From Closterium sp. Naga37s-1 (Eukaryota > Streptophyta > Zygnematophyceae > Desmidiales > Closteriaceae): a DNA stretch of 64,000 nt. The DNA lies in NCBI GenBank assembly GCA_947471745.1, contig CANJKZ010000770.1, positions 372,001 to 436,000 on the forward strand, written 5' to 3'. Positions 33,010 through 44,130 of the stretch are shown in pieces. Positions within the stretch are counted from its first letter, which is position 1, and each line of letters begins with the position of its first letter. The notes under the pieces are model-generated. The model was not told the DNA's origin and ran no database searches. It saw only the letters and a program-made list of their open reading frames with translations. Position numbers and translations under genes: made by a program.

Positions 33010-34399
33010 TGAGCAGAATGAGGAATAGAAGTAGGAACCCAAAACGGGTTGTGCCCCCTATTGTATACCCCACTACAGCCTAACAACAACATTTGTAATT
33101 TGTCACACCCCCATAAGCTAAGTGGGGGACAACAAGACGGTCGCAAGACCAGTCAAGCGAAGAAGCAAAGAAAAGCTCAGGGTGGATCTCAAGATCACCA
33201 CACAGTCCGAGAACAAGCAACTGGCCACAAGGCCAGCTCACTTGCATAGTTATAATAACAAAAGCACTACACTGAGCACAACCTAGCAAGTGTAAACATG
33301 AAGGTACAAATATATTTAGCAGTGTACAATAAGTGCAAGGTGAGATCAAGAGACAAGCAGGAGAGGCAGAGTGGGCACAAGCCCAAGAGCAGTGCAGAAA
33401 CGCTGATGATCACCAGACCCTAGGGCCTTGGTGAAGATATCAGCAGTGTTGGCCTGTGAGGCCACGTAAGCAAGGCGAAGTTAACCACGCTGCTGTAACT
33501 CTCGTGCAAGAAAGTAACGAAGAGAAATGTGATTCGTTATGTGCTCCAGTCTCTGCTCCCAACACAAGGCAATCATGGCCTTGTTGTCGACGTACAGAGT
33601 TGGAGGAGAACGAGGCCGCTCACCCAAGTCAGTCAGCTAGTAGGTCAGCCAGCGAAGCTCCTGCGCATCCATAGCCCAAGCGTAGATCTCGGCCTCACAA
33701 CTGGAAATAATTACAGAAGACAAGCGGTTGGACCTCCATGAGACAAAAGTAGCACCTAGAATGAAAGTGTAACCATGTGACGACCGCTGGGTCTCCTGGT
33801 CGTCGGCCCTAGAGGCGTATTTGTGCCCAGTGAGCAGAACTCGACCCTGTCCTCCAAGCACAACCCCCATGCCTGATGTACTCCACAAGAAACGCAATAC
33901 CCTCTGTGCAGCCCTGTAGTGCTCAGGGCGGTGTCTCCCGGGCGCAACGTAGCACACCAGGATGCTGATAGGGTACGCGATGTCAGGTCGAGTGCACATC
34001 ATCAGGTACATGAGGCAGCCTACAAGCTCTGGATATGGACCACTCGGCTCTACGGACTCGTCCAAAGGTGGAGCTGAGAGCGAGTGGCTCGTAGGCAGAG
34101 GAGTGGGCTGTGGCGAGGAGAACTGAAAGCGGAACCGCTGAAGCACCTGCTGCACCATGTGTGACTAAGTCAGAGTGATGGTGCGTGCTGCTCTGTCCCG
34201 GGTGATCTGCAAGCCAAGATAGCTACGTAGTTCACCCAAGTCAGTGCAGGTGTGTCTCTTCTGTAGCTCTGCCTTCACAAGGGTCGGTGCCTCAGTGTCA
34301 GCAGTAGCAAATACCATGTCGTTGACGTAAACGAGGATGTAGAACTGCGCAGAAAGAGCGATGGGTCAGCAGTCAAAGGAGCAAACCCAAGAGCCGCAA
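33010..34399 (-). mobile_element. Truncated copia element D (3' LTR, RNase H, part of RT)
   Basis: A 96-bp 3' LTR (33010-33105), related to that of element C (TGAG.AGAA..GAGGAAT...CCCCACTACAGCCTA), is followed by the family polypurine flank CACCCCCATAAGCTAAGTGG. The RNase H / RT region (33100-34399) carries PYPELVGCLMYLMMCTRPD, SSCEAEIYAWAMDAQELRW and ALGFAPLTADPSLFLR. Frameshifts and substitutions (e.g. ASRADDQETQ for ASWADDQATQ) show decay. It ends abruptly at 34399, where the duplicated globin sequence begins. Confidence 0.85.
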
Positions 34400-34457
34400 C
34401 GGCTTTTTTGTGGAAGAGGGGAGGTAGAGGAGGATCAGCAGCGGCTCGCGCCGCGAG

Positions 34458-36965
34458 ATGGCGGCCGGCAAGATCGAGGCGCCGCCGCTGAAACTGCCAA
34501 AGGAGCAGGTGGACTTGATACGAGCGACGTTCGCGTCCAAGATTCAACCCGATGTGCCTAAACACGCCCTCGAGCTTTACATCAAGTAATCCTAGACGAG
34601 CGCCGCGCGGCGCGGCCGTTTTTTTGCCATGGTCACAAAATCATTCCTACATTTGCCACATTACAGGTGATAAAAAACAAGATATTGGTTCTTATGACGC
34701 CTCAAAAATCACCAAGGAGTTGCTTCTGACTTCAGCGATAAACATTTTCACCCACCCTCCCCCTCGTCTATCATCCCTCAACCCTTTCCATTCGTCCCCC
34801 CTTCAACTCCCCACTTCCCCTCCCCCCTTCCCCTTCCCTCCCCCTCCCCTCTTCCCAAACCCCCCCCCGCCCCTTTTCCCACCCCCCTCCCCCCTCTTCC
34901 CTGCGTCTCGTCCGTCCTCCTTCCTGCCTACCCCTACTTCCCCCATCTTCCCTGCGTCTACATTTCGTCGATCCGGCCTGCACCAAGGTTCGCTTCCATC
35001 CACTTCCCGCCTTGTCATCTCCCCTCTTTCCCCCTCGTCCCCCGCACCCCCCACTGTCCCCCCCCCCGCCGTCACCTCTACCGCCTATATTGCGTCTGTC
35101 CGGCCGGCACCGTGGTTCGCTTCCATTAATTTCGCCTTTGCGCATGACTCATGCACAAAGTTGCATAAAGGAATGAAAGGAAGCGAACAACGAACCCTCT
35201 CAAAAGCCTGTGGGGTCAGGCTGCTGGAGCTCTTTCCAGTCAGGCCTGCAGCCTGCTGGCCTCGTTCATGTGAACGTTCCCCATGCCATGACTCTCTCTC
35301 CTACCCATGCACCCCTGTTTATAAGTCAACTCAAAAACCGAGGCTGCTGGCCTCAGGAACATTCATGTGAACGTTCCCCATGCCGTGACTCTCCTACCCA
35401 TGCACCGCTGCCACCCCATCCCTCTCCCACTCCTCTTTTGTCGTTCCGCCCTACCTTCTATCCTCCCTGTCATCCTCCCTGCATCACCGCAAGACTGAAC
35501 CAATTTTCGAGACAGCTTAGGTGTTCCCATTGACACTACCCATTGACACTACCCGGACACCCCTGTCACCTCATCCCCCTCCCAAATCTGCATTACCCCC
35601 TCGCCCCTTCTCCGCTCTCCCCCCCTTTCATCCTTTCTGCATCACTGGCAGGTTGCTAGATGTTCTCCATGACTCTCACATGCACCTATGCCTCATCCCG
35701 CTTCCATTTCCCCCCCACTCTGCTCGGCTGCAGGTTGCTAGAGCTGATACCCGAGGCGGCTCAGATGTTCTCCATGACTCGCCGAGCCAAGGAGCCGCAC
35801 CGTGAGAACAAGCTGCTGCGGGCACATGCCACCACAGCCATGGCCATGGTGAGTTGGTGGTGGATGGCGCATGCTGCATGCTGCATGGTGCATGGTGCAT
35901 GGTGGATGCTGCATGCTGCATGCTGCATGCTGCATGCTGCATGCTGCATGGCGCATGCTGCATGGCGCATGCTGCATGGCGCATGGTGCATGCTGCATGG
36001 TCCATGGTGCATGGTGCATGGCGCATGCTGCATGGTGCATGCTGCATGGTGCATGGTGCATGGTGCATGGTGCATGACGCATGGTGCATGGTGCATGGCG
36101 CATGGCGCATGGTGCATGTTGCTCCGAGTGATTCCCACAACAGCTATTCGTGTGGAACAAATTTTCCACCACTCATCCCCGGCCCACCTTCGCACAATCA
36201 AGCATTTGATGTGTGCGTGCACTGTCAGTGAATCTAGCAGCACCTCTTACCATATCACTTGTCTTTAGAACAATTTCCTTCTCCACCCTAACGCCTGACA
36301 TTCAATCCTGAACCCCCGAAAGTAAGCTGACTTTCGGAGCAGTACAACAGCTGCATGGCAGAGCAGTAGTTTTGAGACGCCTCAAAACCCTTTTTATCAC
36401 ATGGCGGAGCAGTAGGGTTGAACAGAATCATGCAATTCTAGGGGTTTCCCAGCTTCACCATGCAGTGCCACGTTTGCTGCTTCGCCTCCACCCACCCTCC
36501 CTCCTGCCAGGTGTGTTCAGCAGCAGTGAAGCTGGACCAAGAGAAGGAGGTTCGGGCTTTAAAGACGTCCTTAGCAGACCTCGGTTCCCGACACTTACTA
36601 TTTGGTGTCACAAGCGAACATGCCCCGGTATGAAGTTGTTTCAAACAATTGCGCATCACAGAAATTAAGAAGCCCCTGGTTTCAACCCACACCCTGTTTT
36701 GTAAATGGTATTGCCTGTATAAAACCCCTCCACGCTTCGGTCCTTTACACTAGTACTATTCTTTCTGCTCGTTCTGTCCCTCGTTTTTTCCCTCACCCCC
36801 TCCCCTCATGCTATCCGTCTGCAGAAGCTAAGGTCCGCGTTTGTGACAGTGGTTTCAAATGCCTTGGGTGAGGAGTGGGGAGGAGACGTGGAGAAAGCGT
36901 GGGTGGCCGCCTACAATGCTATAGAGTACATGTTTTTAGCTGGATTCCGTAGTCTGCAACAATAG
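34458..36965 (+). CDS. Phytoglobin (plant-type hemoglobin), four exons
   Basis: Exons 34458-34585, 35734-35848, 36511-36627, 36825-36965 (stop TAG); splice phases 2, 0, 0; 166 residues. Intron positions match the three conserved in plant globins (B12, E14/15, G6/7). Residues: LPKEQVDLIRATFASK (A helix); Phe of QMFSM (CD region); distal His in LLRAHATTAM (E7); proximal His in LGSRHLLFGV (F8); and VVSNALGEEWGGDVEKAWVA with AYNAIEYMFLAGF (G/H helices). It binds heme and, by family knowledge, probably handles nitric oxide/oxygen in the cytosol. Only 58 bp of its 5' flank (34400-34457) is ancestral; upstream is copia relic D, so its promoter may be lost or replaced. Confidence 0.88.
35215..35733 (+). 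repeat. Decayed copies of globin exon 2 start in intron 1, with palindrome site 8
   Basis: CAGGCTGCTGGAGCTCTTTC (35216) and CAGGTTGCTAGATGTTCTCC (35650) are copies of the exon 2 start CAGGTTGCTAGAGCTGATAC (35731). A further copy is at 35339. Between two roughly 70-bp direct repeats (35248-35317, 35338-35410) lies TTATAAG-TCAA-CTCAAAA (35319-35336), a palindrome-family member with two mismatches in the left arm. Confidence 0.75.
35866..36118. repeat. TGCATG-rich minisatellite in globin intron 2
   Basis: About 250 bp of near-perfect 7- and 10-bp steps built from GCATGGT / GCATGCT / GCATGGC. All frames stay open on both strands as a composition effect. Confidence 0.92.
36354..36415. repeat. Palindrome site 9 with 16-nt direct repeats
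   Basis: TTTTGAG-ACGC-CTCAAAA (36370-36387) followed by CCCTTTTTATCA lies exactly between two copies of CATGGC[A/G]GAGCAGTAG (36354-36369, 36400-36415). It is in globin intron 2. A second, unrelated inverted repeat CCGAAAGT/ACTTTCGG is at 36316-36337. Confidence 0.9.
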
Positions 36966-39430
36966 TTTGTGGATATTTGACTCGAATAGTTCTCAATATT
37001 CAGATACCGTATGTCTTCAGTTCTGGTAATCTGAAGGTATCTTTGCGTAAGGTGCAGCCTTAGTGGAATGGCAAAGTGTAGTCTCGCAACTCTATTGGAT
37101 ATTAGTAGGTGCCGGAATATGCGGTGCCACACGCTTGTTGATGCTGAACAATTGCGCATTCCACTCACAAACACGTCAGCACGCGACTCGATATGCTTGG
37201 ACCGAGGTTGTGCTGCCTCCAGCTCAGCCTCTCCACTCCAGGGGGTTTCCCAGCTGTCTAACCTAGTCCAATGTACAGCGGATGAAACCTGGAAATGTAC
37301 GCGACGCGAACTGCTCAGGTTCGATATTGAGGTAACGACGACGACGAGTACTTGCTGATTTGCTTGACGGGGACAGCCAATTGCTGCACACAAGCAATTC
37401 CAAATCCACGTCCAGAAAGATTTGAGCAGAAAAAAAAAAATATGAAACACTCCCTTCGCATTCATTTCGTCGCGAAACTCACTAAAAGTACAGTTTTTTG
37501 CCGCCGAAAATAGGCGAAGTCATTTGAAAGTGGGGAAACCCAAACCAGACTCCAGATAAGTTATGCACTACCTGCACAGCTCAGCTTGTTCAGGTGATTC
37601 TTCTGCTGTTCGGCAATCAGCAGGTGGGGCTGGGTTGGGTTGGGTCGGGTCCTCCTCCCACTGGCTCGGGCAATCGTGCTGAATGTGCGTCAAAGCTCGA
37701 AGCCTGCAGAACAGTAATCAACACGAGTTTGGTTTGAGTCCAGGCTCCAGAACAGTTATCAACAACAGCAAAAAGCCCCCTTGCCTGCCTGTTCCAACGC
37801 AGCACACGCCTTTCCTTCCCCTCCCTCGTCTCGTCGCCTTCTCTCATGTTGTCCTGGGACGTGGCGGGCAGCGTAACTGCGTGCGTCGTTGTCTCTCAGA
37901 GAGCACAGACCATGCATCAATCCCGCCTGGCCTTCCTGCTCTCCCCGTCCTTCATCAGCCGTGGCAGCCTCTCATCAGGTCACTTTTCAGAGCAGCGTGC
38001 TTATGTATCCCACGAAAGACGAGTTCGAGGTTTACAGGGGAGAGGACGCTCGAGAGGAACGACGATTTGACGATCTCTCTTAGTCGCAAGGAAACCGAGA
38101 CAGAGAAATACGGGCGCAAAGTCGGCTGGAGTTAAGTGAACCAGACCCGAACGCAGTCAACCTTCAGACTCTCCCGCTCTCTCAACATCGTAGGAGTAGA
38201 ACGGGCGGTTTCACTACTATCTGAGCGGAACGGGCGCCGATTGTACACTCTCCGAATAAGATCGAATCGGATCAGATCCAGGCCATCACCATGCATCGGA
38301 AAAAAGTGGGATTGTCGAATCCAGTCGGGGGTGAAGTTCGTGCCCGTTCTCATCGTCATCAATGACGATGAACGGTTTAGGTTTGGCGGTCGGACGTAAG
38401 GGAGTGTTAGTGGTTGGAAGTTGGTGTGAATGCTGAGTTGGTGGCTCTATACGGTTGAGTATGTGTGGGGAGGATTGTCGCTACTGTTCCCGAAACCTTT
38501 GCTGACGGAATGTTGTCATCTACGGCTTGGCTTGGTGCACGCGCGGCCTGTGTTGTTTTTCCGATTTAGCTATGACGCGTTTCAACTTTCCATGTTGCGT
38601 GTTGCTGTGTATCTCGAAATGTGTGTATTTCAAGCTCACTGGTTGTCAACATGAGGTCGGATTATTTTTATGGAGTGAATATATGCAATTTATCTCAATC
38701 GTTTCGACCGGTGTGTTTTCTCATTTCGTATAGAATTCATATATGTTAAATTGTGGGTACAGTTGACTAATATGATGTCTTTTTAGATATAGAACACTTA
38801 ATTATAAATGAGTTTGCTTTATATATTTAGGCGTGACACTCTATAGCTGGTTGTTGGACACATGTCCGTTTTTTTCATTCGCGCCGAAAATTGCGGGAGT
38901 TGGGAAGGAAGCAATTCGCGGCCCGTCTGTTTCTTACGCGAATTGCAATGCCAGCGGTTTTTGCTTTTTTCATTCAGGCTTTTTGCCGCGTGGTGACGAG
39001 AGATTTCAGGCATGCGTTGCGACTCGCGAGTTGTTTGTTACCGGTAGACACCCCTCTCGCAATTTTCGCCCCTCGGAGCATTCCGACCGTTCCCTCTCGC
39101 AATTTTCGCCCCTCGAAGCATTCCGACCATTTGTGGTTCTCTCTCAGGAGTCCCACATCCATCACTCACTCGTTAGATCGCTCGTCATTTCAGAATCTCT
39201 TGCTGGCCATTCTCGACTTTCTGCTGCCGATAGTTGGCATTCCGTTCCGCTTATCACCTACGCTTTTGCATGAGCACTGCTGTTCTGATAGTGGCTCTAC
39301 GGCCTTGCTCGCGGGGAGGTGGGTACGAACCGGGTTTCAAGGGGACACGTTGGTGGCGGTAGTTTTTCAAGCGCTTACACCTTGCTTAGCTCAAATAAGG
39401 TGAGCTCATCTTAACATCATCGCGCGCGCC
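36966..39430. other. Intergenic region; dispersed repeat at 37575-37880
   Basis: No gene is recognised. 37575-37880 resembles 58405-58690 (CTCAGCTTGTTCAGG, then CCTGCCTGTTCCAAC.CAGCACACGCC and CTCGTCTCGT..CGCCTTCTC in the same order), so it is probably a diverged copy of a dispersed element. 39053-39131 is a two-copy tandem repeat of about 39 bp. The stretch 38640-38830 is AT-rich. Confidence 0.5.
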
Positions 39431-39439
39431 CCCGGTCAT

Positions 39440-41200
39440 GTTCTCTCTCTACCCCTTGCTTTCGGGAGCGCTGTCGTTCCCGTCTTCTTGTTATCGCATG
39501 CTCGCGATCACTAGCTCCCGCCGTCTGTATCTCCCCCTCGCATTCACGCTCTCCCTCGGTCCCATTCTCTCTCTGTCGCATTCGCGCTCCCTCGTGGTCC
39601 CGTTCTCCCTCTCCCTCGCATTCACTCTCTCCGTCTATGTTGCGCTCTCTCTCGTTCGCATTCGATCTATCCGTCTCTCTTGCTCTCTTCCTCTTTCGCA
39701 ATCTCCCTCTCCGGCGCACCCGTGCTCTCTCTCGGCGCATTCGCTCTCTCCGTCTCTACCGTGTGCTACCCCGTTCGCAATCGCCACCTCAGACTCTCCC
39801 GTGTACTCCCCCGGTCGCATGCGCGCGCTTCGTCGCTCCCGTGCTCTCTCCCTTTCGCGTTCGCTCTCTCCGTGTAGGCCCCTGTTCACTCACAGTCGCA
39901 TTTGCGCGTACCGTTTCTCCCGTGATCCCTCCCTTTTGCATTTACTCTCTCCGTCGCTGCCGTGATCTTTCTCGCTCGCTTACGGTGCTCTCGCTCGGTC
40001 GTATTCGCTCTCTCCGTCTCAGCCGTTTGCTCTCTCGTTCGCATTCGCCATCTCAGTCGCTACCGTGCTCACCCCCGGTCGCATTAGCGCGCTCTGTCCA
40101 TCCCGTGATCTCTCTCTTACGCGTTTGCGCGCTCCGTCCCTCCCGTCCGCTCTCCGTTTTGCATTCTTACGATCTGTCAACCTCTTTCGCTATCCGTTTC
40201 GTATTTCCGCGCTCCGTCCCTCCCGTCCGCCCTCCCTATCGCATTCACGCGCTCCGTCCCTCCCGTCCGCATACGCCGGTCGCCTTCACGCACTACGCCA
40301 CTCCCGTCCGCTCTATCACGATCGCATTCTCTCTCTCCGTCGCTCCCGTGCGTTCCCACGGTCGCATTCACACGCTCCGTCCGTCCGTTGCTCTGCCACC
40401 GTCGCATTCTCGCGCACCGTCCCTCCCGTGCGTTCCCACGGTCGCATTCTCTCTCTCCGTCCCTCCCGTGCGTTCCCACGGTCGCATTCTCTCCCTCCCG
40501 TCCGCTCTACCTCTCGCATCCGCTCTCTCCGTCCATTCCGTGCGCTCTACCTTTCCGCATTCGCGCGCTCCGTCCCTCCCGTCCGCTCTACCTCTCGCAT
40601 TCGGTCTCTCCGTCTCTCCGTGCGCTCTACCTTCCGCATTCGCGCGCTCCGTCCCTCCCGTCCGCTCTACCTCTCGCATTCGGTCTCTCCGTCTCTCCGT
40701 GCGCTCTACCTTTCCGCATTCGCGCGCTCCGTCCCTCCCGTCCGCTCTACCTCTCGCATTCGCTCTCTCCGTCCATTCCGTGTGCTCTCCCTTCCGCAAT
40801 CGCGCGCTCCGTCCCTCCCGTCCGCTCTCCCTTACGTTCGTTATCTCCGTCCCTCCCGTGCGCTGTCCGTACCTCATTCGCTCGCTCCTTCCCTCCCGTC
40901 CGCTCTCCCACCGTCGCATTCTCTCTCGCCGTCGCTCCCGTGCTCTCTCACCGTCGCATTCACCGACGAATTCGCTCTCTCTGTCCCTCCCTTGCTCTCC
41001 CACCGTCGAATTCTCTCTCTCTGTCCCTCCCTCGCTCTCACACCGTCGAGTTCTCTCTCTCTGTCCCTCCCTCGCTCTCACACCGTCCAATTCTCTCTCT
41101 CTGTCCCTCCCTCGCTCTCACACCGTCCAATTCTCTCTCTCCGTCCCTCCCTCGCTCTCCCACCGTAGCATTCTCTCTCTCCGTCTCTCCCTCCCTCACA
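39440..41200. repeat. Long CT-rich minisatellite
   Basis: About 1.75 kb of diverged units of roughly 35-42 bp around CGCATTC[G/T]C[G/T]CTCTCCGTCCCTCCCG. Units become more alike towards 40500-41150. Long frames without stops on the plus strand (Ser/Leu/Pro/Arg-rich) are a by-product of the repeat. Up to 41576 the DNA stays CT-rich. Confidence 0.9.
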
Positions 41201-41582
41201 CTGCCCCCTCTCTCCCTCCCTCACACTGCCCCCTCTCTCGTCGCTCCCCGAGTCCTCTCCTCTTCCGGGCTCTTCCTCTCTGTCCCACTCGTTCACCCCC
41301 TCCTCCCTCCTATCCCCTCCTCCTCCCTCCCCTCCGCTCTCCTCCTCTCCACTCTCTTCCTCTCCGCCCTCTTCCTCTCTGCCCCACCTTCCCCCTCCTC
41401 TCCTCTCCCGGGCTCTCCCTCTCTCTCCCTCCCTCTCCTCCTCCCCCTCCCTCCTCTCCTCTCACTGCCTCTTCCTCTCTGCCTCCCTCACCTCCTCCCC
41501 CTCCCTCCTATCCTCTCACTGCCTCTTCCTCTCTGCATCTGTTCCATTATCCATCGCACGTGGTTCACTGTCTTGTTTGCAG

Positions 41583-44130
41583 ATGGCATACACGTGTAGC
41601 AAATGCCCAGCACAGGCATATTTTGACACGGCACAGGCTCTTGCGTCACACCAGCGAAGCCAGGCGTGCAGGGCCGTGAGACTGCCTGCGGTTGCATCTA
41701 CGAGTGGTAGCAATCCGTACCTTCTACCGCGACAACACCGAGCGCCAGCGGCGCACATCCCATCATTCAACCTTACGCCCGTGGAGTTAGATGACCCTCC
41801 TGTTGTGGGTGATGCTGCTGAAACTTTGCAGGATAGCATGGTGCCACCAGATTTTGTTTCGGATGTAGATAGTGACAGTGGCAGTAGCTCAGATAGTGAT
41901 GATGATGAGGATTGCATGCCTTGTGATGTACCTGTTGCTATAAACATGCCGGATGAGGTTGGGGGGGGGGGGGGGGGGGTGAGGGTACATCTGGGGGGGC
42001 AGCACCTGCTGAGACGGAAGGCCTCGGGATTCCCGGGTCTGATGATGTCGAGGAACGTCCATTCAACTTCATGGATGCCCTTGCACACTGGTTGTTGATG
42101 GAGAATCTGTCACAAAGCCAGATTGCTACCTTGTTGGCAATCCTTTGTCATGCAAGCACACGGTTGTCTGACATTGCCCAATGGAAAAGCATTCGTGATG
42201 TTGAGAAGTATGCTGAGTCGAGGGTTCCTGACACGTCGAGGGGCTGGAAGAAGGCCAGAGTGCGTGTTGGGACAAAGTCATGGCTTGAATATCACTATTG
42301 TGATGGCCTTCAAGCGCTGAAAGAGCTTCTCACACATCCGAAGCTTCAAGGTAAGATTGTCAAGGAGGCAACAGCTCGCAACCCCGGGGTGAAGCATGTT
42401 TACACCAATCCAGAAACGGGAGATTGGTGGTTAAAAATGCAAGAGAACATTCGCAAAGAGATGGTGGATGGCTTTGTCGCTGCTCTAATACTAGCGTCGG
42501 ATGAGACGCACATGGACCAGCGGGGTAAGGCAAAAGGCCACCCCTTATACATGACGCTGGCCAATATTCTAAGGGAAGAGAGGTGGAAGAAGCACGGGCA
42601 CGTGCTTCTCGCTCTCCTCCCGGAATTTACAGCAGAATACGACTCGTTGGATAAGCTTGTTGTGTTCCAACATGTGCTCAACCAAGTGCTAGCCCCACTC
42701 AAGCGTGCGTCGCACACGGGTATTAAAATCCAGGGGTCCAATGGTGAAACCTTGAACGCATGGCCTGCTCTTTATGCGTATGTGTGTGACTATCCTGAAT
42801 CGTGCAAGGTCACGTGCACAAAGTCGGGAAGCACAGCTCGACCATGCTCCATTTGCCTCACTAAACGGGATGAGTTAGCTCATTTTAAGCGTGGCATGGT
42901 GGATAGGACACCCCATGTCCATCGGTCATTGTACCGATTGATAAAGAGTGGTGCGTATGATGCAACGCAACACGATGACTTGTCAATGCATCCCGTCGAG
43001 TGTTGCCTATGGGGATGGCGTTGGGAATCTGAACCCCTCCTCAACCCTTACCTTTGTGTCATGCCCGACATCATGCACCAAGCTGATTTGGGGTTGTTGG
43101 AGCACATAGTGGAATGCATTCGTCAAGGTGGCGACACACCTGACACCAAAATGACCGATGCACGTAGGAAGTTGCTGGATAGGAGGCTAAAGTATCTACG
43201 TAGCATCACTAGGAGTGCGTTCATGCGCCTACCAGCCGGCACATACTTCTCTAAAGGTGCCAATTACCAAGCATACGAGCATCGTAGTGTGATGCAAGTA
43301 CTCCCTTTCCTTGTTACCACGTTCGTCACGCAGCCACAAATGGATGCATTGATAGCATATGTTGAGTGGTATCTGCATTGTGCACGTGTAAGCCCGTTGA
43401 GCATCTTCTCAGCCCGTTGAGCATTTCCTTGCCCGGATGCATTGTTAGCTCCGAGGTCCAGCGCCTGCGCTTGCAGCCTCTTGCACCACTCTTGGGCAAG
43501 AGGAAAAGGTATGACACGGCCATGCTCATGGCCCAACGAACAGGCACGCGCTTCTTGTCTCGCACGAGTTGGAAGTTGGTGGTACCAAAGGCCCCGGAAG
43601 TGCCACAACCACAAACTTCAGATGGCAAAAGGGATAAGGCTTATGCCGCAGCTCTACGGGAAGAGCTGCCATATCTCAGGGGTGCCTTGAACATTGCACC
43701 AAAGTGTAGCGGCGAGGATATCACTCACATCCAGGTTCACACCGAGCTAGCAATGCCTGCAGCCGTAGATGCGGAGTTCTCTCGCCTTCCTCATCGCATC
43801 CGTGCGCTCCCTTCCTTCCATGGAAGGCCATGGTTCTCAGATGTAGCTGTGCTAGGGAATGAGAAAGAGGAGGGTGATTCAGAGTGGTATGCAAAGTTAC
43901 TACTTCTCTTTCGAATCGTAGAGAATGGGACCAAGAAAGACTATGCATTCATAAAATACTATGAGGCTACTAGGGCCCTAGACCCGGTAACGAAGTGTGT
44001 GAAGCTGAAGTGGGCGGCCAGCGAAGATCGTTATCGGGTAATAGAGACAGCAAGCATCAAGAGAGCGGTGCATCTAGTGCAGCCGTTCATAGGGGATGAT
44101 AGCTGGCTATTAAACAGATTCTGCTTTTGA
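41583..44130 (+). pseudogene. Plavaka-like (CACTA/EnSpm-related) transposase, interrupted
   Basis: The N-terminal zinc finger reads CSKCPAQAYFDTAQALASHQ..QAC, followed by an acidic Ser/Asp linker. After a G19 run (41961-41979) the frame changes and continues as a conserved core: GLQALKELLTHPKLQGKIV, TGDWWLKMQENIRKE, AALILASDETHMDQRGKAKG (candidate catalytic Asp), PLYMTLANILRE, WPALYAYVCDYPESCKVTC, RPCSICLTKRDEL and CVMPDIMHQADLGLLEHIVE (second Asp). This order matches Plavaka transposases, best known from fungi. A stop at 43420 lies inside a 20-nt direct repeat (43391-43428). A second frame covers the C-terminus to 44130. The usual histidine/asparagine-rich stretch between them looks deleted. 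An acceptor-like CTTGTTTGCAG precedes the first ATG. I could not define terminal inverted repeats. Confidence 0.7.

Noticed and set aside
35676..36268. Open frames of 125-200 codons with Cys/His/Met repeats in globin intron 2
   Set aside because: Product of the GCATG minisatellite. They bridge the real exon 2 and the intron across a good GTGAGT donor.
39637..41679. A 680-codon open frame on the plus strand
   Set aside because: It follows the CT-rich minisatellite and has Ser/Leu/Pro/Arg low complexity throughout, with no domain; open by composition only.
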